Program-made: the position numbers and the translations under genes | Shown here: piece by piece, positions 9,952-18,990 of the stretch | Layout of the letters: every line of letters starts with the position of its first letter | Position numbering within the stretch: the first letter of the stretch is position 1 | From: Leptothrix discophora | GTDB taxonomy: Bacteria > Pseudomonadota > Gammaproteobacteria > Burkholderiales > Burkholderiaceae_C | Reading direction: 5' to 3' | Assembly: GCF_030705305.1 (NCBI RefSeq) | Contig: NZ_JAUZEE010000004.1 | Coordinates: forward strand, 248,001 to 312,000 | DNA length: 64,000 nucleotides | The notes under the pieces: generated by a model | The model's database searches: none | The model's input: only the letters and a program-made list of their open reading frames with translations | What the model was told of the DNA's origin: nothing

Positions 9952-9972
9952 GCGTGACGTCATCGTGACGAT
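9952..9972 (-). promoter_or_regulatory. Pho-box-like direct repeat upstream of DUF47-pit
   Basis: On the minus strand two GTCAC units start 11 bases apart (CGTCACGATGACGTCACG), the spacing and core of the PhoB box (TGTCAY repeated every 11 bases). It lies about 140 bases upstream of the DUF47 start. A link to phosphate regulation is reasonable from context but unproven. Confidence 0.4.
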
Positions 9973-10035
9973 GGCGTGTCGGCGACATGAAGGGATCGTG
10001 ACAAGGGTGGACGCCAGCGACGGCAGATCGCCGGC

Positions 10036-10087
10036 CAGTCCAGCCGATCAGTCCAGCCGATCAGTCCAGCCGATCAGTCCAGCCGCT
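10036..10087. repeat. 13-bp tandem repeat at the end of folK
   Basis: The unit CAGTCCAGCCGAT occurs three times in succession, followed by a fourth copy with one change near its end. The fourth copy lies in the last codons and stop of folK. The unit is not a multiple of three, so copy-number change within the coding part would alter the FolK C-terminus. Confidence 0.85.
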
Positions 10088-10574
10088 CGATGGCCTGGTC
10101 GGAAACCGCCGCCAGGTGGTCACGCGCCAGCCCGAGGCCGGGCAGGACCAGTTCGGGCGCGAGGTCCAGCAGCGGCCGCAGCACGAAGGCGCGCAGGTGC
10201 AGGCGCGGGTGCGGCAAGGTCAGGACCGGGTCGTCGATGACGCGATCGCCCCACAGCAGCAGGTCGAGGTCGAGCGTGCGCGGCGCGTTGCGGTAGGGCC
10301 GCTCGCGACCGTGGCGCTGCTCGATGGCCTGCAGCGCGGCCAGCAGCACCCAGGGCGCGCGCGGAGCGTCATCGAGCACCTCGAGCGCGACGACCGAGTT
10401 GAGGTATTCCGGGCCGGACGAGTCGATCGGCGCGCTGCGGTAGCGTGCCGACTCGGCCACCCAGCGGGCACCGGGCAGCTCGCGCAGCGCGGCGCAGGCG
10501 GCGTCGAGCGTGGCGTACAGGTCGCCCAGGTTGGCACCCAGCGCGACGTGGCAGCGCAGCGGCGCACCCACCAC
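10074..10574 (-). CDS. folK: 2-amino-4-hydroxy-6-hydroxymethyldihydropteridine diphosphokinase
   Basis: Folate pathway pyrophosphokinase of 166 residues. It shows VALGANLGDLYATL at the N-terminus, YRSAPIDSSGPEYLNSVVAL near residue 50, and the HPPK signature RPYRNAPRTLDLDLLLWGD near residue 95, followed by LPHPRLHLRAFVLRPL. Two adjacent GTG codons at 10574 and 10571 are the only plausible starts close to the conserved N-terminus. It follows pcnB by 14 bases and is the last gene of the hda-HAD-pcnB-folK group. Confidence 0.95.
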   Translation of the reverse strand: MVGAPLRCHVALGANLGDLYATLDAACAALRELPGARWVAESARYRSAPIDSSGPEYLNSVVALEVLDDAPRAPWVLLAALQAIEQRHGRERPYRNAPRTLDLDLLLWGDRVIDDPVLTLPHPRLHLRAFVLRPLLDLAPELVLPGLGLARDHLAAVSDQAIERLD

Positions 10575-10588
10575 GAGGGGGACGCGCC

Positions 10589-12139
10589 TCAGGCGTCCGG
10601 GCCGGCCGGCGGCGCAGGGGCGTCCGCCGCCGCGCCGTCCACACCGCTGGCACCGGCGGGCTTGCGGCGGCGACGGCGCTTGCGGGCCGGCGCGCCGGGG
10701 GCGGCAGCCGCGCCCGGACCGGCGGCCACGCCGGCGCCGTTGCGCCGCGCCAGATCTTCCTGGCGGGCCTGGTCGAGCAGATCGCCCCGCTCGGTGTCGT
10801 CGGCCAGCGAGTAGTCCTCCCACCAGGCGGCCAAGGACTCATCGACCTCGCCGGCATCGGCCCGCAGGCGCAGGAAGTCGAAGCCGGCGCGGAAGCGCGG
10901 CTGGGCGACCAGGCCGGCGGCGGTCGAGGGCGTGCGTCGCTCGAAGCGCGGTTGCATCAGCCAGATCTCGCGCATGTCGGCGGCCAGCTTGCCGCGCCCG
11001 GAGATGTCACCGATGCGGGCGTCGAAGACCGCATCCGTGGCCTGCTGCAGCGCCGGCAGCGGCGATTCGCCGCGGTGGCGCAGCGCGTCGGCGCGCTTGA
11101 CGACCTCGTGCCAGAGCATGCAGGCCAGCATGAAGCTGGGTGCCACCGGCTTGCCCTCGCCGACGCGGCGGTCGGTGTCGGCAAGCGCCATGTGGATGAA
11201 CTTCTCGTGGCCGTCGTGGCGGTGGGCATCGTCCAGCACCGCGTCGAGGATCGGGAAGACGCCGCGGTGCAGGCCCTGCTTGCGCAGCTCTTCCAGGCTG
11301 GCCAGCGCGTGGCCGGTCTGCAGCAGCTTGATCATCTCGTCGAACAGCCGTGAGGCCGGCACGTTGGCCAGCAGGTCGGCCATGCGCAGGATCGGCGTGC
11401 GGGTCGCGGGCTCGATCTCGAAGCCCAGCTTGGCGGCAAAGCGCACCACGCGGACGATGCGCACGGGGTCCTCGCGGTAGCGCGATTCCGGGTCGCCGAT
11501 CATGCGCAGCACGCGCCGGCGGGCGTCGGCGATGCCGTCGTGGTAGTCGACCACCACCTCGCGGCGCGGGTCGTAGTAAAGCGCGTTGACGGTGAAGTCG
11601 CGCCGCGCGGCGTCCTCGACCTGCGAGCCCCAGACGTTGTCGCGCAGCACGCGACCGCTGGCGTCGACCGCGTGGCTCTTGCCCTGCAGCTCGGCGCGCG
11701 AGGTCTTCTCGTTGCCGCCGACCGCCTCGGCCGCGCTGGCGTCGACCAGCGCGCGAAAGGTCGAGACCTCGATCACCTCGTGCTCGCGGCCACGGCCGTG
11801 CACGACGTGAACGATGCGGAAGCGGCGGCCGATGATGAAGGCGCGCTTGAACTGCGACTTGACCTGCTCGGGCGTCGCGTTGGTGGCGACGTCGAAGTCC
11901 TTGGGCCGGTGGCCCAGCAGCAGGTCACGCACCGCACCGCCGACGATGTAGGCCTCGTAGCCGGCGTCCTGCAGGGTCGTGACGACCTTGGTGGCACGCG
12001 GGTCGATCAGGCTCGGGTCGATCCGGTGCTCGTCGCGACCGACCTCGACACGCCGGCCCGTCGGCAGGCCGGCCGCAGCGGGGCGCTGCTGCTCGCGTTC
12101 GCTCTTGCCGAGCAGCTTCTGGATGAGGTTCTTGATCAT
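10589..12139 (-). CDS. pcnB: Poly(A) polymerase I
   Basis: Adds 3' poly(A) tails to RNA and so promotes decay. It is 516 residues. The nucleotidyltransferase core has AYIVGGAVRDLLLGHRPKDFDVAT (AYIVGGAVRDLLL, GHRPKDFDVAT) near residue 55, including the DXD pair, then RRDFTVNALYYDP near residue 150 and EDPVRIVRVVRFAAKLGF near residue 195. The C-terminus is a Lys/Arg-rich and Ala/Pro-rich tail typical of bacterial PcnB. The ATG at 12139 overlaps the stop of the HAD gene (ATGA). folK follows by 14 bases. Confidence 0.96.
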   Translation of the reverse strand: MIKNLIQKLLGKSEREQQRPAAAGLPTGRRVEVGRDEHRIDPSLIDPRATKVVTTLQDAGYEAYIVGGAVRDLLLGHRPKDFDVATNATPEQVKSQFKRAFIIGRRFRIVHVVHGRGREHEVIEVSTFRALVDASAAEAVGGNEKTSRAELQGKSHAVDASGRVLRDNVWGSQVEDAARRDFTVNALYYDPRREVVVDYHDGIADARRRVLRMIGDPESRYREDPVRIVRVVRFAAKLGFEIEPATRTPILRMADLLANVPASRLFDEMIKLLQTGHALASLEELRKQGLHRGVFPILDAVLDDAHRHDGHEKFIHMALADTDRRVGEGKPVAPSFMLACMLWHEVVKRADALRHRGESPLPALQQATDAVFDARIGDISGRGKLAADMREIWLMQPRFERRTPSTAAGLVAQPRFRAGFDFLRLRADAGEVDESLAAWWEDYSLADDTERGDLLDQARQEDLARRNGAGVAAGPGAAAAPGAPARKRRRRRKPAGASGVDGAAADAPAPPAGPDA

Positions 12140-12846
12140 GGAAAGAGCCGCAGGATGCGCCAGCCGCGTGTGACGGCGATGGCTTCGAGCGCGGGACTCG
12201 GGTTGGTGGCCACCGGGTCGGTGGCGATCTCGAGCAGCGCGAGGTCGTTGGGGGAATCGCTGTAGACGCTGACGCTGGCGAAGTCGCCCGGCGTCAGGCC
12301 CTGCGCGGCGAGCCAGTCGTGCACGCGCACGACCTTGCCCTCGCGGAAAGTGGGTGTACCACGGATGCGGCCGAGCCAATCGCCCGAAGCGCCGCGCTCC
12401 AGATCGACCGCCAGCAGGTGCTCGACGCCGAAGGCGCGGGCGATCGGCGTGGTCACGAAGGCGTTCGTGGCGGTGACGATGGCAACGAGGTCGCCGCGCT
12501 GCTGGTGGTAGCGCACCAGGTCGCGCGCCGCCGGCAGCATCTGCGGCTCGATGACCTCGGCCATGTAGCGCGCATGGGCCGCCTCGGCCTCGGCCAGCGG
12601 GCGGTGCCGCCAGGCCGAGGTGGCGAAGTCGATGTAGGTCGGCAGGTCCAGCGTGCCAGCCTGGTAGTGGGCGTAGAACTCGTCGTTGCGACGCCGGAAC
12701 TCGTCGCCGTCGGCCCAGCCGATGGCCACCATGAACTCGCCGAAGGCATGGTCCGAGTCGATCGGCAACAAGGTGCCGTCGAGGTCGAACAGGCAGAGGT
12801 GGCGTCGCTCGGCCGGCGTGGGCAAGGCGGGGGGGGCGGGGTTCAC
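12136..12846 (-). CDS. HAD-IB family hydrolase (SerB-like phosphatase)
   Basis: A 236-residue HAD-superfamily phosphatase. Motif I is LFDLDGTLL near residue 21, motif II is VTAT near residue 127, and motif III/IV is YSDSPNDLALLE near residue 198. The cap sequence and length match the IB subfamily seen next to hda in many Burkholderiales. The substrate is not determinable. The GTG start overlaps the hda stop and its own stop overlaps the pcnB start, so three genes are chained by four-base overlaps. Confidence 0.9.
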   Translation of the reverse strand: MNPAPPALPTPAERRHLCLFDLDGTLLPIDSDHAFGEFMVAIGWADGDEFRRRNDEFYAHYQAGTLDLPTYIDFATSAWRHRPLAEAEAAHARYMAEVIEPQMLPAARDLVRYHQQRGDLVAIVTATNAFVTTPIARAFGVEHLLAVDLERGASGDWLGRIRGTPTFREGKVVRVHDWLAAQGLTPGDFASVSVYSDSPNDLALLEIATDPVATNPSPALEAIAVTRGWRILRLFP

Positions 12847-13547
12847 GCGGTCTCCGGTTCGTTGAGCACCTGGCGCAGCAGCGGCAGCGTGACGGCGCGC
12901 TGCGTCGACAGCGCGTGGCGGTCGATGCGGTCGAGCAGGTGCATCAGGTGGCTCAGGTCGCGCGCGCAGCGCTTGAGCAGGTAGTCGATCACGTCGTCGT
13001 TGAGCAGCACGCCGCGGCGGTCGCCCTCGCGGCGCAGCAGTGCGCGGACCTGGTCCTCGCTGGGCGGCACCAGCTCGTAGACCAGGCCCCAGCCCAGCCG
13101 CGTGCGCAGGTCCTCGCGCAGCGTCAGGTCGACCGGCGGCAGTCGGCCGGCGGCCAGCACCGGCACGCCGAAGGTGCTGGCCTGGACGAACAGCGCGAAG
13201 GCCGCGCGCTGGCGTTCGGTGTCGTAGCGGTCGCAGTCGTCGAGCAGCAGAAGGCCGCACTGCTCGTCGAAGTCCCACGGCAGCGGCGAGCGCAGGTCGT
13301 GCGCGGCGACGCTCAGGCCGCGTTCCTGCGCCAGCGAGGCGGCCGCGCGCAGCAGGTGGCTCTTGCCACAACCGGCCGGCCCCCACAGGTACAGCGGCGT
13401 CGCGGGCTGCGGCGCCAGCAGCGCGGCCTGGACCTGCGGCCACTGGGTGTTGGCGCCGGGCACGAAGGTGTCGAGCCGCCAGGCGGGCTCGGGCACCAGG
13501 GCCAGCGGGACCTGGCGCATCGGCGGCGGGGAGTGGGTTTCGGCCAT
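12843..13547 (-). CDS. hda: DnaA regulatory inactivator Hda
   Basis: AAA+ protein related to DnaA domain III that stimulates ATP hydrolysis by DnaA together with the sliding clamp. It is 234 residues, with Walker A GPAGCGKSHLL near residue 56 and Walker B LLLLDDCDRYD near residue 98, followed by a sensor region LREDLRTRLGWGLVYEL. The N-terminal QVPLAL resembles the Hda clamp-binding motif. DnaA domain IV is absent, as expected. It starts the chain of overlapping genes leading to pcnB. Confidence 0.93.
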   Translation of the reverse strand: MAETHSPPPMRQVPLALVPEPAWRLDTFVPGANTQWPQVQAALLAPQPATPLYLWGPAGCGKSHLLRAAASLAQERGLSVAAHDLRSPLPWDFDEQCGLLLLDDCDRYDTERQRAAFALFVQASTFGVPVLAAGRLPPVDLTLREDLRTRLGWGLVYELVPPSEDQVRALLRREGDRRGVLLNDDVIDYLLKRCARDLSHLMHLLDRIDRHALSTQRAVTLPLLRQVLNEPETA

Positions 13548-13584
13548 GGCGACGGGCAGGCTCAGCGCAGGGTCAGCGGGGTCA

Positions 13585-14646
13585 TCAACGAAGGTACAGC
13601 GCGCTGGCCAGGTAGGCGCTGCGCACGCGCCGCAGGGCGACCAGCGTCAGCGCGCCCGCCGGCAGCGCGATCAGTACGCCAACGAAGCCGAACAGGTGAC
13701 CGAAGGCCAGCAACGCGAAGATCACCGCGATCGGGTGCAGGCCGATGCGCTCGCCCACCAGGCGCGGCGTCAGGATGAAGCTCTCGATGAGCTGCCCGAC
13801 CCCGTACACCAGCAGCACCGCCAGCAGCCCGTAGAGGTTGGCGAACTGCAGCAGCGCGGCCAGCAGCGCCAGCAGCGCGCCGAGGCCGAAGCCAAGGTAG
13901 GGCACGAAGATGCCCAGGCCGGTGAAGACGCCGATCGGCAGCGCCAGGTCGAAGCCGGCCAGCGCCAGCGTCACGGTGTAGTAGGCCGCCAGCGCGCCCA
14001 TCACCAGCAGCTGGCCGCGCAGGTACTGGCCCAGCACCTCGTCGCATTCGGTCAGGAAGCCCCAGACGCGATCGAGCTGACGCGGCGGCACCAGCTCGCG
14101 CAGCCAGTCGACCAGGCGCGGCCAGTCCAGCAGCAGGTAGAACAGCACGACCGGCAGCAGAACCAGGTTGCCCAGCAGCGCCAGCACGAAGCTGCCGCCG
14201 ATGCGGGCCGAACTGACCAGCGCGGCCAGGCTGTCGTCGACGTTGGCGTTGAGGTACTTGAAGACAAACGCCTTGACGCTGGCGATGTCCAGGCTGACCT
14301 GGATGCCCCAGCCGCGCAGCAGCGGCACGACGCTCTCGTTGATGCGCGCGGCCAGCAGCGGAATCTGCTCGCGCAGCAGCGGCAGTTCGCGCGACAGGAT
14401 GGGCACGATCAGCAGCAGCACGCCCAGCACCAGCAGCAGGGCGACCAGCTCGACGGCGATCACCGCCAGCAGACGCGGCCAGCGCCGCCGCGCCAGCCGG
14501 TCGACCGCCGGCGCGAGCACGTAGGCCAGCACCGCCGCCGTCACGAAGGGCATGAGCACCGGCGACAGCAGCCAGACCAGACCCAGGCAGCCCAGCGCCA
14601 GGGCCAGCCAGGCCAGGGCCATGCGTTGAGCGGGATGCAGGGTCAT
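13585..14646 (-). CDS. AI-2E family transporter (PerM-like permease)
   Basis: Membrane protein of 353 residues, with about eight hydrophobic segments. The pattern of two N-terminal helices, a long soluble loop (about residues 85-160) and a C-terminal block with IFVPYLGFGLGALLALLAAL and ESFILTPRLVGERIGLHP is diagnostic for the AI-2E/PerM family. Family members include autoinducer-2 exporters and Na+/H+ antiporters, so the substrate is open. The ATG at 14646 is preferred over an upstream extension. It lies 37 bases before hda on the same strand, as in many relatives. Confidence 0.9.
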   Translation of the reverse strand: MTLHPAQRMALAWLALALGCLGLVWLLSPVLMPFVTAAVLAYVLAPAVDRLARRRWPRLLAVIAVELVALLLVLGVLLLIVPILSRELPLLREQIPLLAARINESVVPLLRGWGIQVSLDIASVKAFVFKYLNANVDDSLAALVSSARIGGSFVLALLGNLVLLPVVLFYLLLDWPRLVDWLRELVPPRQLDRVWGFLTECDEVLGQYLRGQLLVMGALAAYYTVTLALAGFDLALPIGVFTGLGIFVPYLGFGLGALLALLAALLQFANLYGLLAVLLVYGVGQLIESFILTPRLVGERIGLHPIAVIFALLAFGHLFGFVGVLIALPAGALTLVALRRVRSAYLASALYLR

Positions 14647-14773
14647 GTCGGAGGGTTCGGGTCGACGCGCGGTGGACTTGCCGCGGTGCGGCAAAAGCCA
14701 GCGATTCTAGGAAAAGTGGCCGCCACCCCGCGACGCCGGCGTGGCGACGTCGTGCGCAACGATCGGACCGAGC

Positions 14774-15655
14774 TCAATGCCAGCGCGGCGGACCGGATTC
14801 GCGCAGCGCCTCCAGCTGCGCCTGCACATGGGCCCGGTCACGTCCGCCGCGCTGGTGGCGCAGGTAGCAGGCCAGGTCCTCGATCGCGGCGGCGTTCTGG
14901 CCCAGCCGGGCGAGCGTCTGGCCGCGCTCGCGGCGCCAGCTCCAGTCGTCGGGCAGCAGCGTGACCAGGCGCTGCTGGACCTTGAGCAGCCGACCCCAGT
15001 CCTCGGCCGCGCGGTGCAGCGACTCGAGGTTGCGCAGCATGCGCGAGACGATCTCGCGCGGCTCGGCCGGCTCGATGAAGGGCATCAGCCAGTCCGAGGG
15101 CATGCCCGCACCTTCGAGGCCCCAATCACGGTGCTCGCGGCTGCGCTGCGCGTAGGGCTCGACCAGCGTCTCCAGCTCCTGGCGCGACATCGACTGGCCA
15201 TTGAGCGGGTCGATCAGCGCGTCGCCCAGCGGCAGCCGCAGCCGGATCAGGAAATGGCCCGGGAAGGACACGCCGCGCGCGTCCAGGCCGATCTGTCCGG
15301 CCAGCTCCAGGTAGATCACCGCCAGCGAGATCGGGATGCCGCGGCGCGTGCGCAGCACCTCGTGCAGCCAGCTGTTGGACGGGCTGTAGAAGTCGTTGAC
15401 GTTGCCGCCCAGCCCCATGTCGACGTAGAGGTACTGGTGCAGCGCACGGACCCGCTCCAGCGGCTCGGCGTCGCGGGCCAGTCGCTTGAGCACGGCCTGC
15501 GCATGGGCATCGAGCGTCGCCAGCACGGCCTGGATGTCGAGCGTCGGATCCTCGTCCTGGGCCAGCGATGCGGCCGCCTCGGTCAGCGCGAACTGGTCGT
15601 CATCCGCCACCAGCGAGGCGAAGTAGTCGAGGGGCGTGGGCGCGGTCCAGAGCAT
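14774..15655 (-). CDS. SirB1 family protein (transglutaminase-like with TPR tail)
   Basis: About 293 residues. The N-terminal half contains the SirB1/transglutaminase-like block with YSPSNSWLHEVLRTRRGIPI and SLAVIYLELAGQIGLDARGV, then VSFPGHFLIRL. A Cys/His/Asp catalytic triad is not evident because the usual cysteine is replaced by the SNSW stretch. The C-terminal 90 residues form a TPR-like pair (LHRAAEDWGRLLKVQQRLV and AAIEDLACYLRH). The function is unknown. The ATG at 15655 matches the family start; the frame extends to 15688. Confidence 0.85.
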   Translation of the reverse strand: MLWTAPTPLDYFASLVADDDQFALTEAAASLAQDEDPTLDIQAVLATLDAHAQAVLKRLARDAEPLERVRALHQYLYVDMGLGGNVNDFYSPSNSWLHEVLRTRRGIPISLAVIYLELAGQIGLDARGVSFPGHFLIRLRLPLGDALIDPLNGQSMSRQELETLVEPYAQRSREHRDWGLEGAGMPSDWLMPFIEPAEPREIVSRMLRNLESLHRAAEDWGRLLKVQQRLVTLLPDDWSWRRERGQTLARLGQNAAAIEDLACYLRHQRGGRDRAHVQAQLEALRESGPPRWH

Positions 15656-15749
15656 CGGCCAAGTGTATCGACGCCCGCACTTCCGCATGGGTTTTGAGTC
15701 ACCCCACGGAGACCGGGCTCATCGCCCGATCAGGTCGTGTGGAAGGGAC

Positions 15750-17312
15750 TCAGGCGCGCCGTGCGAACTGGCGCAGGTCGACGCCGGCCAGTCGCAGCGC
15801 ACCGAAATAACACAGCGCGGCGGCCGCCAGCACGCCGGCCAGCAAGGCGACGCGCAGGCCGGGCGTCGAACCGAGCGCGACCCAGTCCCAGTGCCGCGCG
15901 GCGTAGACCAGCAGCGCCGTCATCGCCGTGCAGCCGGCGAGCACCCGCAGCAGGAAGCCGCGCCAGCCGTCCAGCGGCACATAGCTGCCGCGCCGACGCA
16001 GGCCGACCAGCAGCCAGGTCGCGTTGACCATCGCCGCCAGCCCGATCGACAGCGCCAGGCCGGCATGACCCAGCAGCGGCACCAGCGCGAGGTTGAACAG
16101 CTGCGTCAGCGCCAGCACCGTGATGGCGATGCGCACCGGCGTGCGGATGTCCTGCCGCGCATAGAAGCCGGGGGCCAGCACCTTGATGGCGATCAGGCCC
16201 AGCAAGCCAGCGCCGTAGCCCATCAGCGCGGTGACGGTCTGCTGCACGTCGATGGCCTGGAAGCGGCCGTAGTGATAAAGCACCGTCACCAGCGGTTCGG
16301 CGAACACCAGCAGCGCCAGCGCGCAGGGCAGCGCCAGCATCAGCACCAGGCGCAGGCCCCAGTCGAGCAGCGCCGAATAGCGCTCGGTGTCGCCGCCAGC
16401 CTGGGCCGCCGACAGCTGCGGCAGCAACACCACGCCCAGCGCGACGCCCAGCAGCGCGGTCGGGAACTCCATCAGCCGGTCGGCGTAGGTCAGCCACGAC
16501 ACCGAGCCGGCCGGCAGGTGGGAGGCGATCTGCGTGTTGACCAGCAGCGACAGCTGCGCCACCGACACGCCCAGCAGCGCCGGCGCCATCTGGCGCAGGA
16601 TGCGGTGCACGCCGTCGTGGCGCCAGGCCGCGCGCATGGCCGCCACGCTCGCGCCGATCTTCGGCAGCAGGCCGACGCGATGCAGCGCCGGCACCTGCAC
16701 CGCCAGCTGCAGCACACCGCCGATCATCACGCCCACAGCCAGCGCCTCGACCGGCGGCCAGCCGGCGCGCTCGAAGACCGGCGCCAGCCACCAGGCCGCG
16801 CCGATCACGCTGAGGTTGAGCAGCACCGGCGTGGCGGCCGGCACCGCGAAGCGCTTCCAGGTGTTGAGGATGCCGGCCGACAAGGCCACCATCGACATGC
16901 AGCCGATGTAGGGAAACATCCAGCGCGTCATGACGACCGCCTCGCCCTGGGCCGCGTCGGACAGCCCGGAGGCCATCAGCCAGACCAGCACCTGCGCGCC
17001 CAGCACGCCCGCGGCACAGACCGCCACCAGCACCCAGGCCAGCACGGTGGCGACCGCGTCGACCAGCGCATGCGTGGCGGCGTCGCCCTGGGTCGTCCGG
17101 CTGGCGGCCAGGATCGGCACGAAGGCCTGCGAGAACGCGCCTTCGGCGAACAGGCGGCGCAGCAGGTTCGGAATGCGGAAGGCAACCTGGTAGGCGTCGG
17201 TCGAGCTGCTGGCCCCGAAGGCGGCGGCGATGAGCTGCTCGCGGACCAGTCCGGTGATGCGCGACAGCAGCGTGAAGGCCGAGACGACGGAAGCGGAGCG
17301 CAGCAGGCTCAT
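15750..17312 (-). CDS. murJ: Lipid II flippase MurJ
   Basis: Inner-membrane MOP-superfamily protein that moves lipid II across the membrane for peptidoglycan synthesis. It is 520 residues with about 14 hydrophobic helices. The N-terminal SAFTLLSRITGLVREQLIA and AFRIPNLLRRLFAEGAFSQAF (AFRIPNLLRRL, FAEGAFSQAF) are strongly conserved MurJ sequences that contain essential arginines. It is divergent from rpsT with 159 bases between, the usual beta-proteobacterial arrangement. Confidence 0.96.
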   Translation of the reverse strand: MSLLRSASVVSAFTLLSRITGLVREQLIAAAFGASSSTDAYQVAFRIPNLLRRLFAEGAFSQAFVPILAASRTTQGDAATHALVDAVATVLAWVLVAVCAAGVLGAQVLVWLMASGLSDAAQGEAVVMTRWMFPYIGCMSMVALSAGILNTWKRFAVPAATPVLLNLSVIGAAWWLAPVFERAGWPPVEALAVGVMIGGVLQLAVQVPALHRVGLLPKIGASVAAMRAAWRHDGVHRILRQMAPALLGVSVAQLSLLVNTQIASHLPAGSVSWLTYADRLMEFPTALLGVALGVVLLPQLSAAQAGGDTERYSALLDWGLRLVLMLALPCALALLVFAEPLVTVLYHYGRFQAIDVQQTVTALMGYGAGLLGLIAIKVLAPGFYARQDIRTPVRIAITVLALTQLFNLALVPLLGHAGLALSIGLAAMVNATWLLVGLRRRGSYVPLDGWRGFLLRVLAGCTAMTALLVYAARHWDWVALGSTPGLRVALLAGVLAAAALCYFGALRLAGVDLRQFARRA

Positions 17313-17411
17313 GGGCGGCAGTCAGGGTTCGTCAGGAGGCCGCTGGCGCGGCGAAGCGGCGGATTATCGGCGTCGCCCCGCCGTCCGCAGGCCGGCATCG
17401 CTGGCTGGGCA

Positions 17412-17440
17412 TGGACGCCCCCGATTGCCAGTGCTATACT
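17412..17440 (+). promoter_or_regulatory. Promoter of rpsT
   Basis: A -35-like TGGACG (17412-17417) and an extended -10 TGC-TATACT (hexamer at 17435-17440) are separated by 17 bases and lie about 30 bases before the rpsT start codon. The match at -10 is good, at -35 moderate. Confidence 0.6.
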
Positions 17441-17471
17441 TTGAGGCTTTCCACCCGGACTCCAAAACACC

Positions 17472-17774
17472 ATGGCCACCGCTTCCAAAGCCAAGAAAAA
17501 GACGGTCCGCATCGCGTCGGGCCGCAAGCGCGCCCGTCAGGACGTCAAGCTCAATGCAGCCAACACCGCCCTGCGTTCGCGTTTCCGCACCGCAGTCAAG
17601 AGCGTGCTGAAGGCCGTTGCCACCGGCGACAAGGCCAAGGCTGGCGACACCTTCAAGACGGCCCAGGGCGTGATCGACTCGATCGCCGACAAGGGCATCT
17701 TCCACAAGAACAAGGCCGCTCGCCTGAAGAGCCGCCTGTCCGCCAAGGTCAAGGCCCTGGCCCCCGCGGCCTGA
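17472..17774 (+). CDS. rpsT: 30S ribosomal protein S20
   Basis: A 100-residue, helical, lysine-rich protein that binds 16S rRNA. Family features are the basic N-terminus with [34 protein letters not shown], and the C-terminal [20 protein letters not shown]. It is monocistronic, with its own promoter and an immediate terminator. Confidence 0.97.
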   Translation: MATASKAKKKTVRIASGRKRARQDVKLNAANTALRSRFRTAVKSVLKAVATGDKAKAGDTFKTAQGVIDSIADKGIFHKNKAARLKSRLSAKVKALAPAA

Positions 17775-17798
17775 AGCCATTCCGGGTGGACGTCTCAG

Positions 17799-17824
17799 AA
17801 GGCCCGCTTCGGCGGGCCTTTTGT
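17799..17824 (+). terminator. Rho-independent terminator of rpsT
   Basis: Stem AAGGCCCGC/GCGGGCCTT with a TTCG loop, followed by a short T run. It lies 24 bases after rpsT. A second hairpin, GGGCCTGC/GCAGGCCC, follows at 17833-17852 before the convergent reductase gene and may serve as a backup or serve the opposite strand. Confidence 0.88.
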
Positions 17825-17871
17825 CGTTTGGAGGGCCTGCCGATGCAGGCCCTTCTTGCGTTCAGGCCCGA

Positions 17872-18906
17872 TCAGGCCGCGTGCTTGTCGGCCTCGCTGG
17901 TGAAGGCGTCGGCGTAAAACGCCTCTTCCGGAAGGCCGGCCTGGGCGACGAAGTCGCGCCGGGCAGACTCGACCATGATCGGCACGCCGCAGGCATAGAC
18001 CTCGTGGCCCGACAGGTCCGGCAGGTCGGCCATCACGGCCCTGTGCACGAAGCCGGTCCGGCCGCGCCAGTCGTCCTCGCTGACCGCATCCGACAGCACG
18101 GGCACGTAGCGCAGCCACGGCAGTTCGGCAGCGGCCTGCTCGGCCCAGGCGTGCAGGTAGAGGTCGGCTGGCCGACGCGCGCCCCAGTAGAGCGTCGCCG
18201 GGCGGTGGTCGATGCCCTTGGCGCGCATGTGCTCGATCAGCGCCTTGATCGGTGCGAAGCCGGTGCCCGAGGCCAGCAGGACGATCGGGCGGTCGCTGTC
18301 CTCGCGCAGGAAGAAGCTGCCGTACGGGCCTTCGAGCCGCAGGATCTCCTTCTCCTTCATCGCACCGAAGACGTGATCGGTGAACTTGCCGCCGGGCATG
18401 TGGCGGATGTGCAGTTCCATCGATGTGGGCAGGTCGTCCGGCGCATTGGCCATCGAGTAGCTGCGCCGCGAGCCGTCGCGCAGGATGAACTCGACGTACT
18501 GGCCGGCGTGATACCGGAACACCTGGTTGGCGGGCAGCTGCAACGTCACCACCATCACGTCGGGCGCGACGCGCTGCAGCGTCGACACCCGCGCGGGCAT
18601 CTTGATGATCGGGAACTGGCCGACCGCCGTGACCTGGCGCTGCTCGATCGCGCAGTCGGTCTGCGGCGTCGCGCAGCAGGTCAGGACGTAGCCGGCCTCC
18701 TCTTCGGCAACGCTCAGCGCCTTGAGCTGGTGGGCACCGTGGATGACGCGTCCTTCGAGCAGGCGGCTCTTGCACGAACCGCAGGCACCGTCCTTGCAGC
18801 CGTAGGGCAGACCGATGCCCTGGCGGATCGCGGCGGGCAGGATGGCCTCGTCGCGCATCACCTCGAAACTGCGGCCGGCGGGCTGCACGGTCACGGTCAG
18901 ATTCAT
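17872..18906 (-). CDS. Ferredoxin-type NAD(P)H-flavin reductase (CDP-6-deoxyglucoseen reductase-like)
   Basis: A 344-residue fusion. The N-terminal plant-type 2Fe-2S ferredoxin domain has CKDGACGSCKSRLLEG near residue 37 and a fourth Cys in VLTCCATPQTD near residue 70. A ferredoxin-NADP reductase module follows, with the FAD motif RRSYSMANAP, the phosphate loop GGKFTDHVF and LLASGTGFAPIKALI for NAD(P)H. The layout equals AscD/E3-type reductases and oxygenase reductases. No sugar or oxygenase partner lies nearby, so the acceptor is unknown. The ATG at 18906 gives the standard ferredoxin N-terminus. Confidence 0.9.
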   Translation of the reverse strand: MNLTVTVQPAGRSFEVMRDEAILPAAIRQGIGLPYGCKDGACGSCKSRLLEGRVIHGAHQLKALSVAEEEAGYVLTCCATPQTDCAIEQRQVTAVGQFPIIKMPARVSTLQRVAPDVMVVTLQLPANQVFRYHAGQYVEFILRDGSRRSYSMANAPDDLPTSMELHIRHMPGGKFTDHVFGAMKEKEILRLEGPYGSFFLREDSDRPIVLLASGTGFAPIKALIEHMRAKGIDHRPATLYWGARRPADLYLHAWAEQAAAELPWLRYVPVLSDAVSEDDWRGRTGFVHRAVMADLPDLSGHEVYACGVPIMVESARRDFVAQAGLPEEAFYADAFTSEADKHAA

Positions 18907-18990
18907 CTCGTTATCCTCGGCTGACAGGTCGTCGACAAAGGCGGAATTGTGCCCCGCGCCCCTCGACCGACCTCCCACGACCCCGAGCCG

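Noticed and set aside
15636-17444. Plus-strand open frame of 602 codons opposite murJ
   Set aside because: Antisense shadow of murJ; Gln/His/Arg-rich without recognisable domains.
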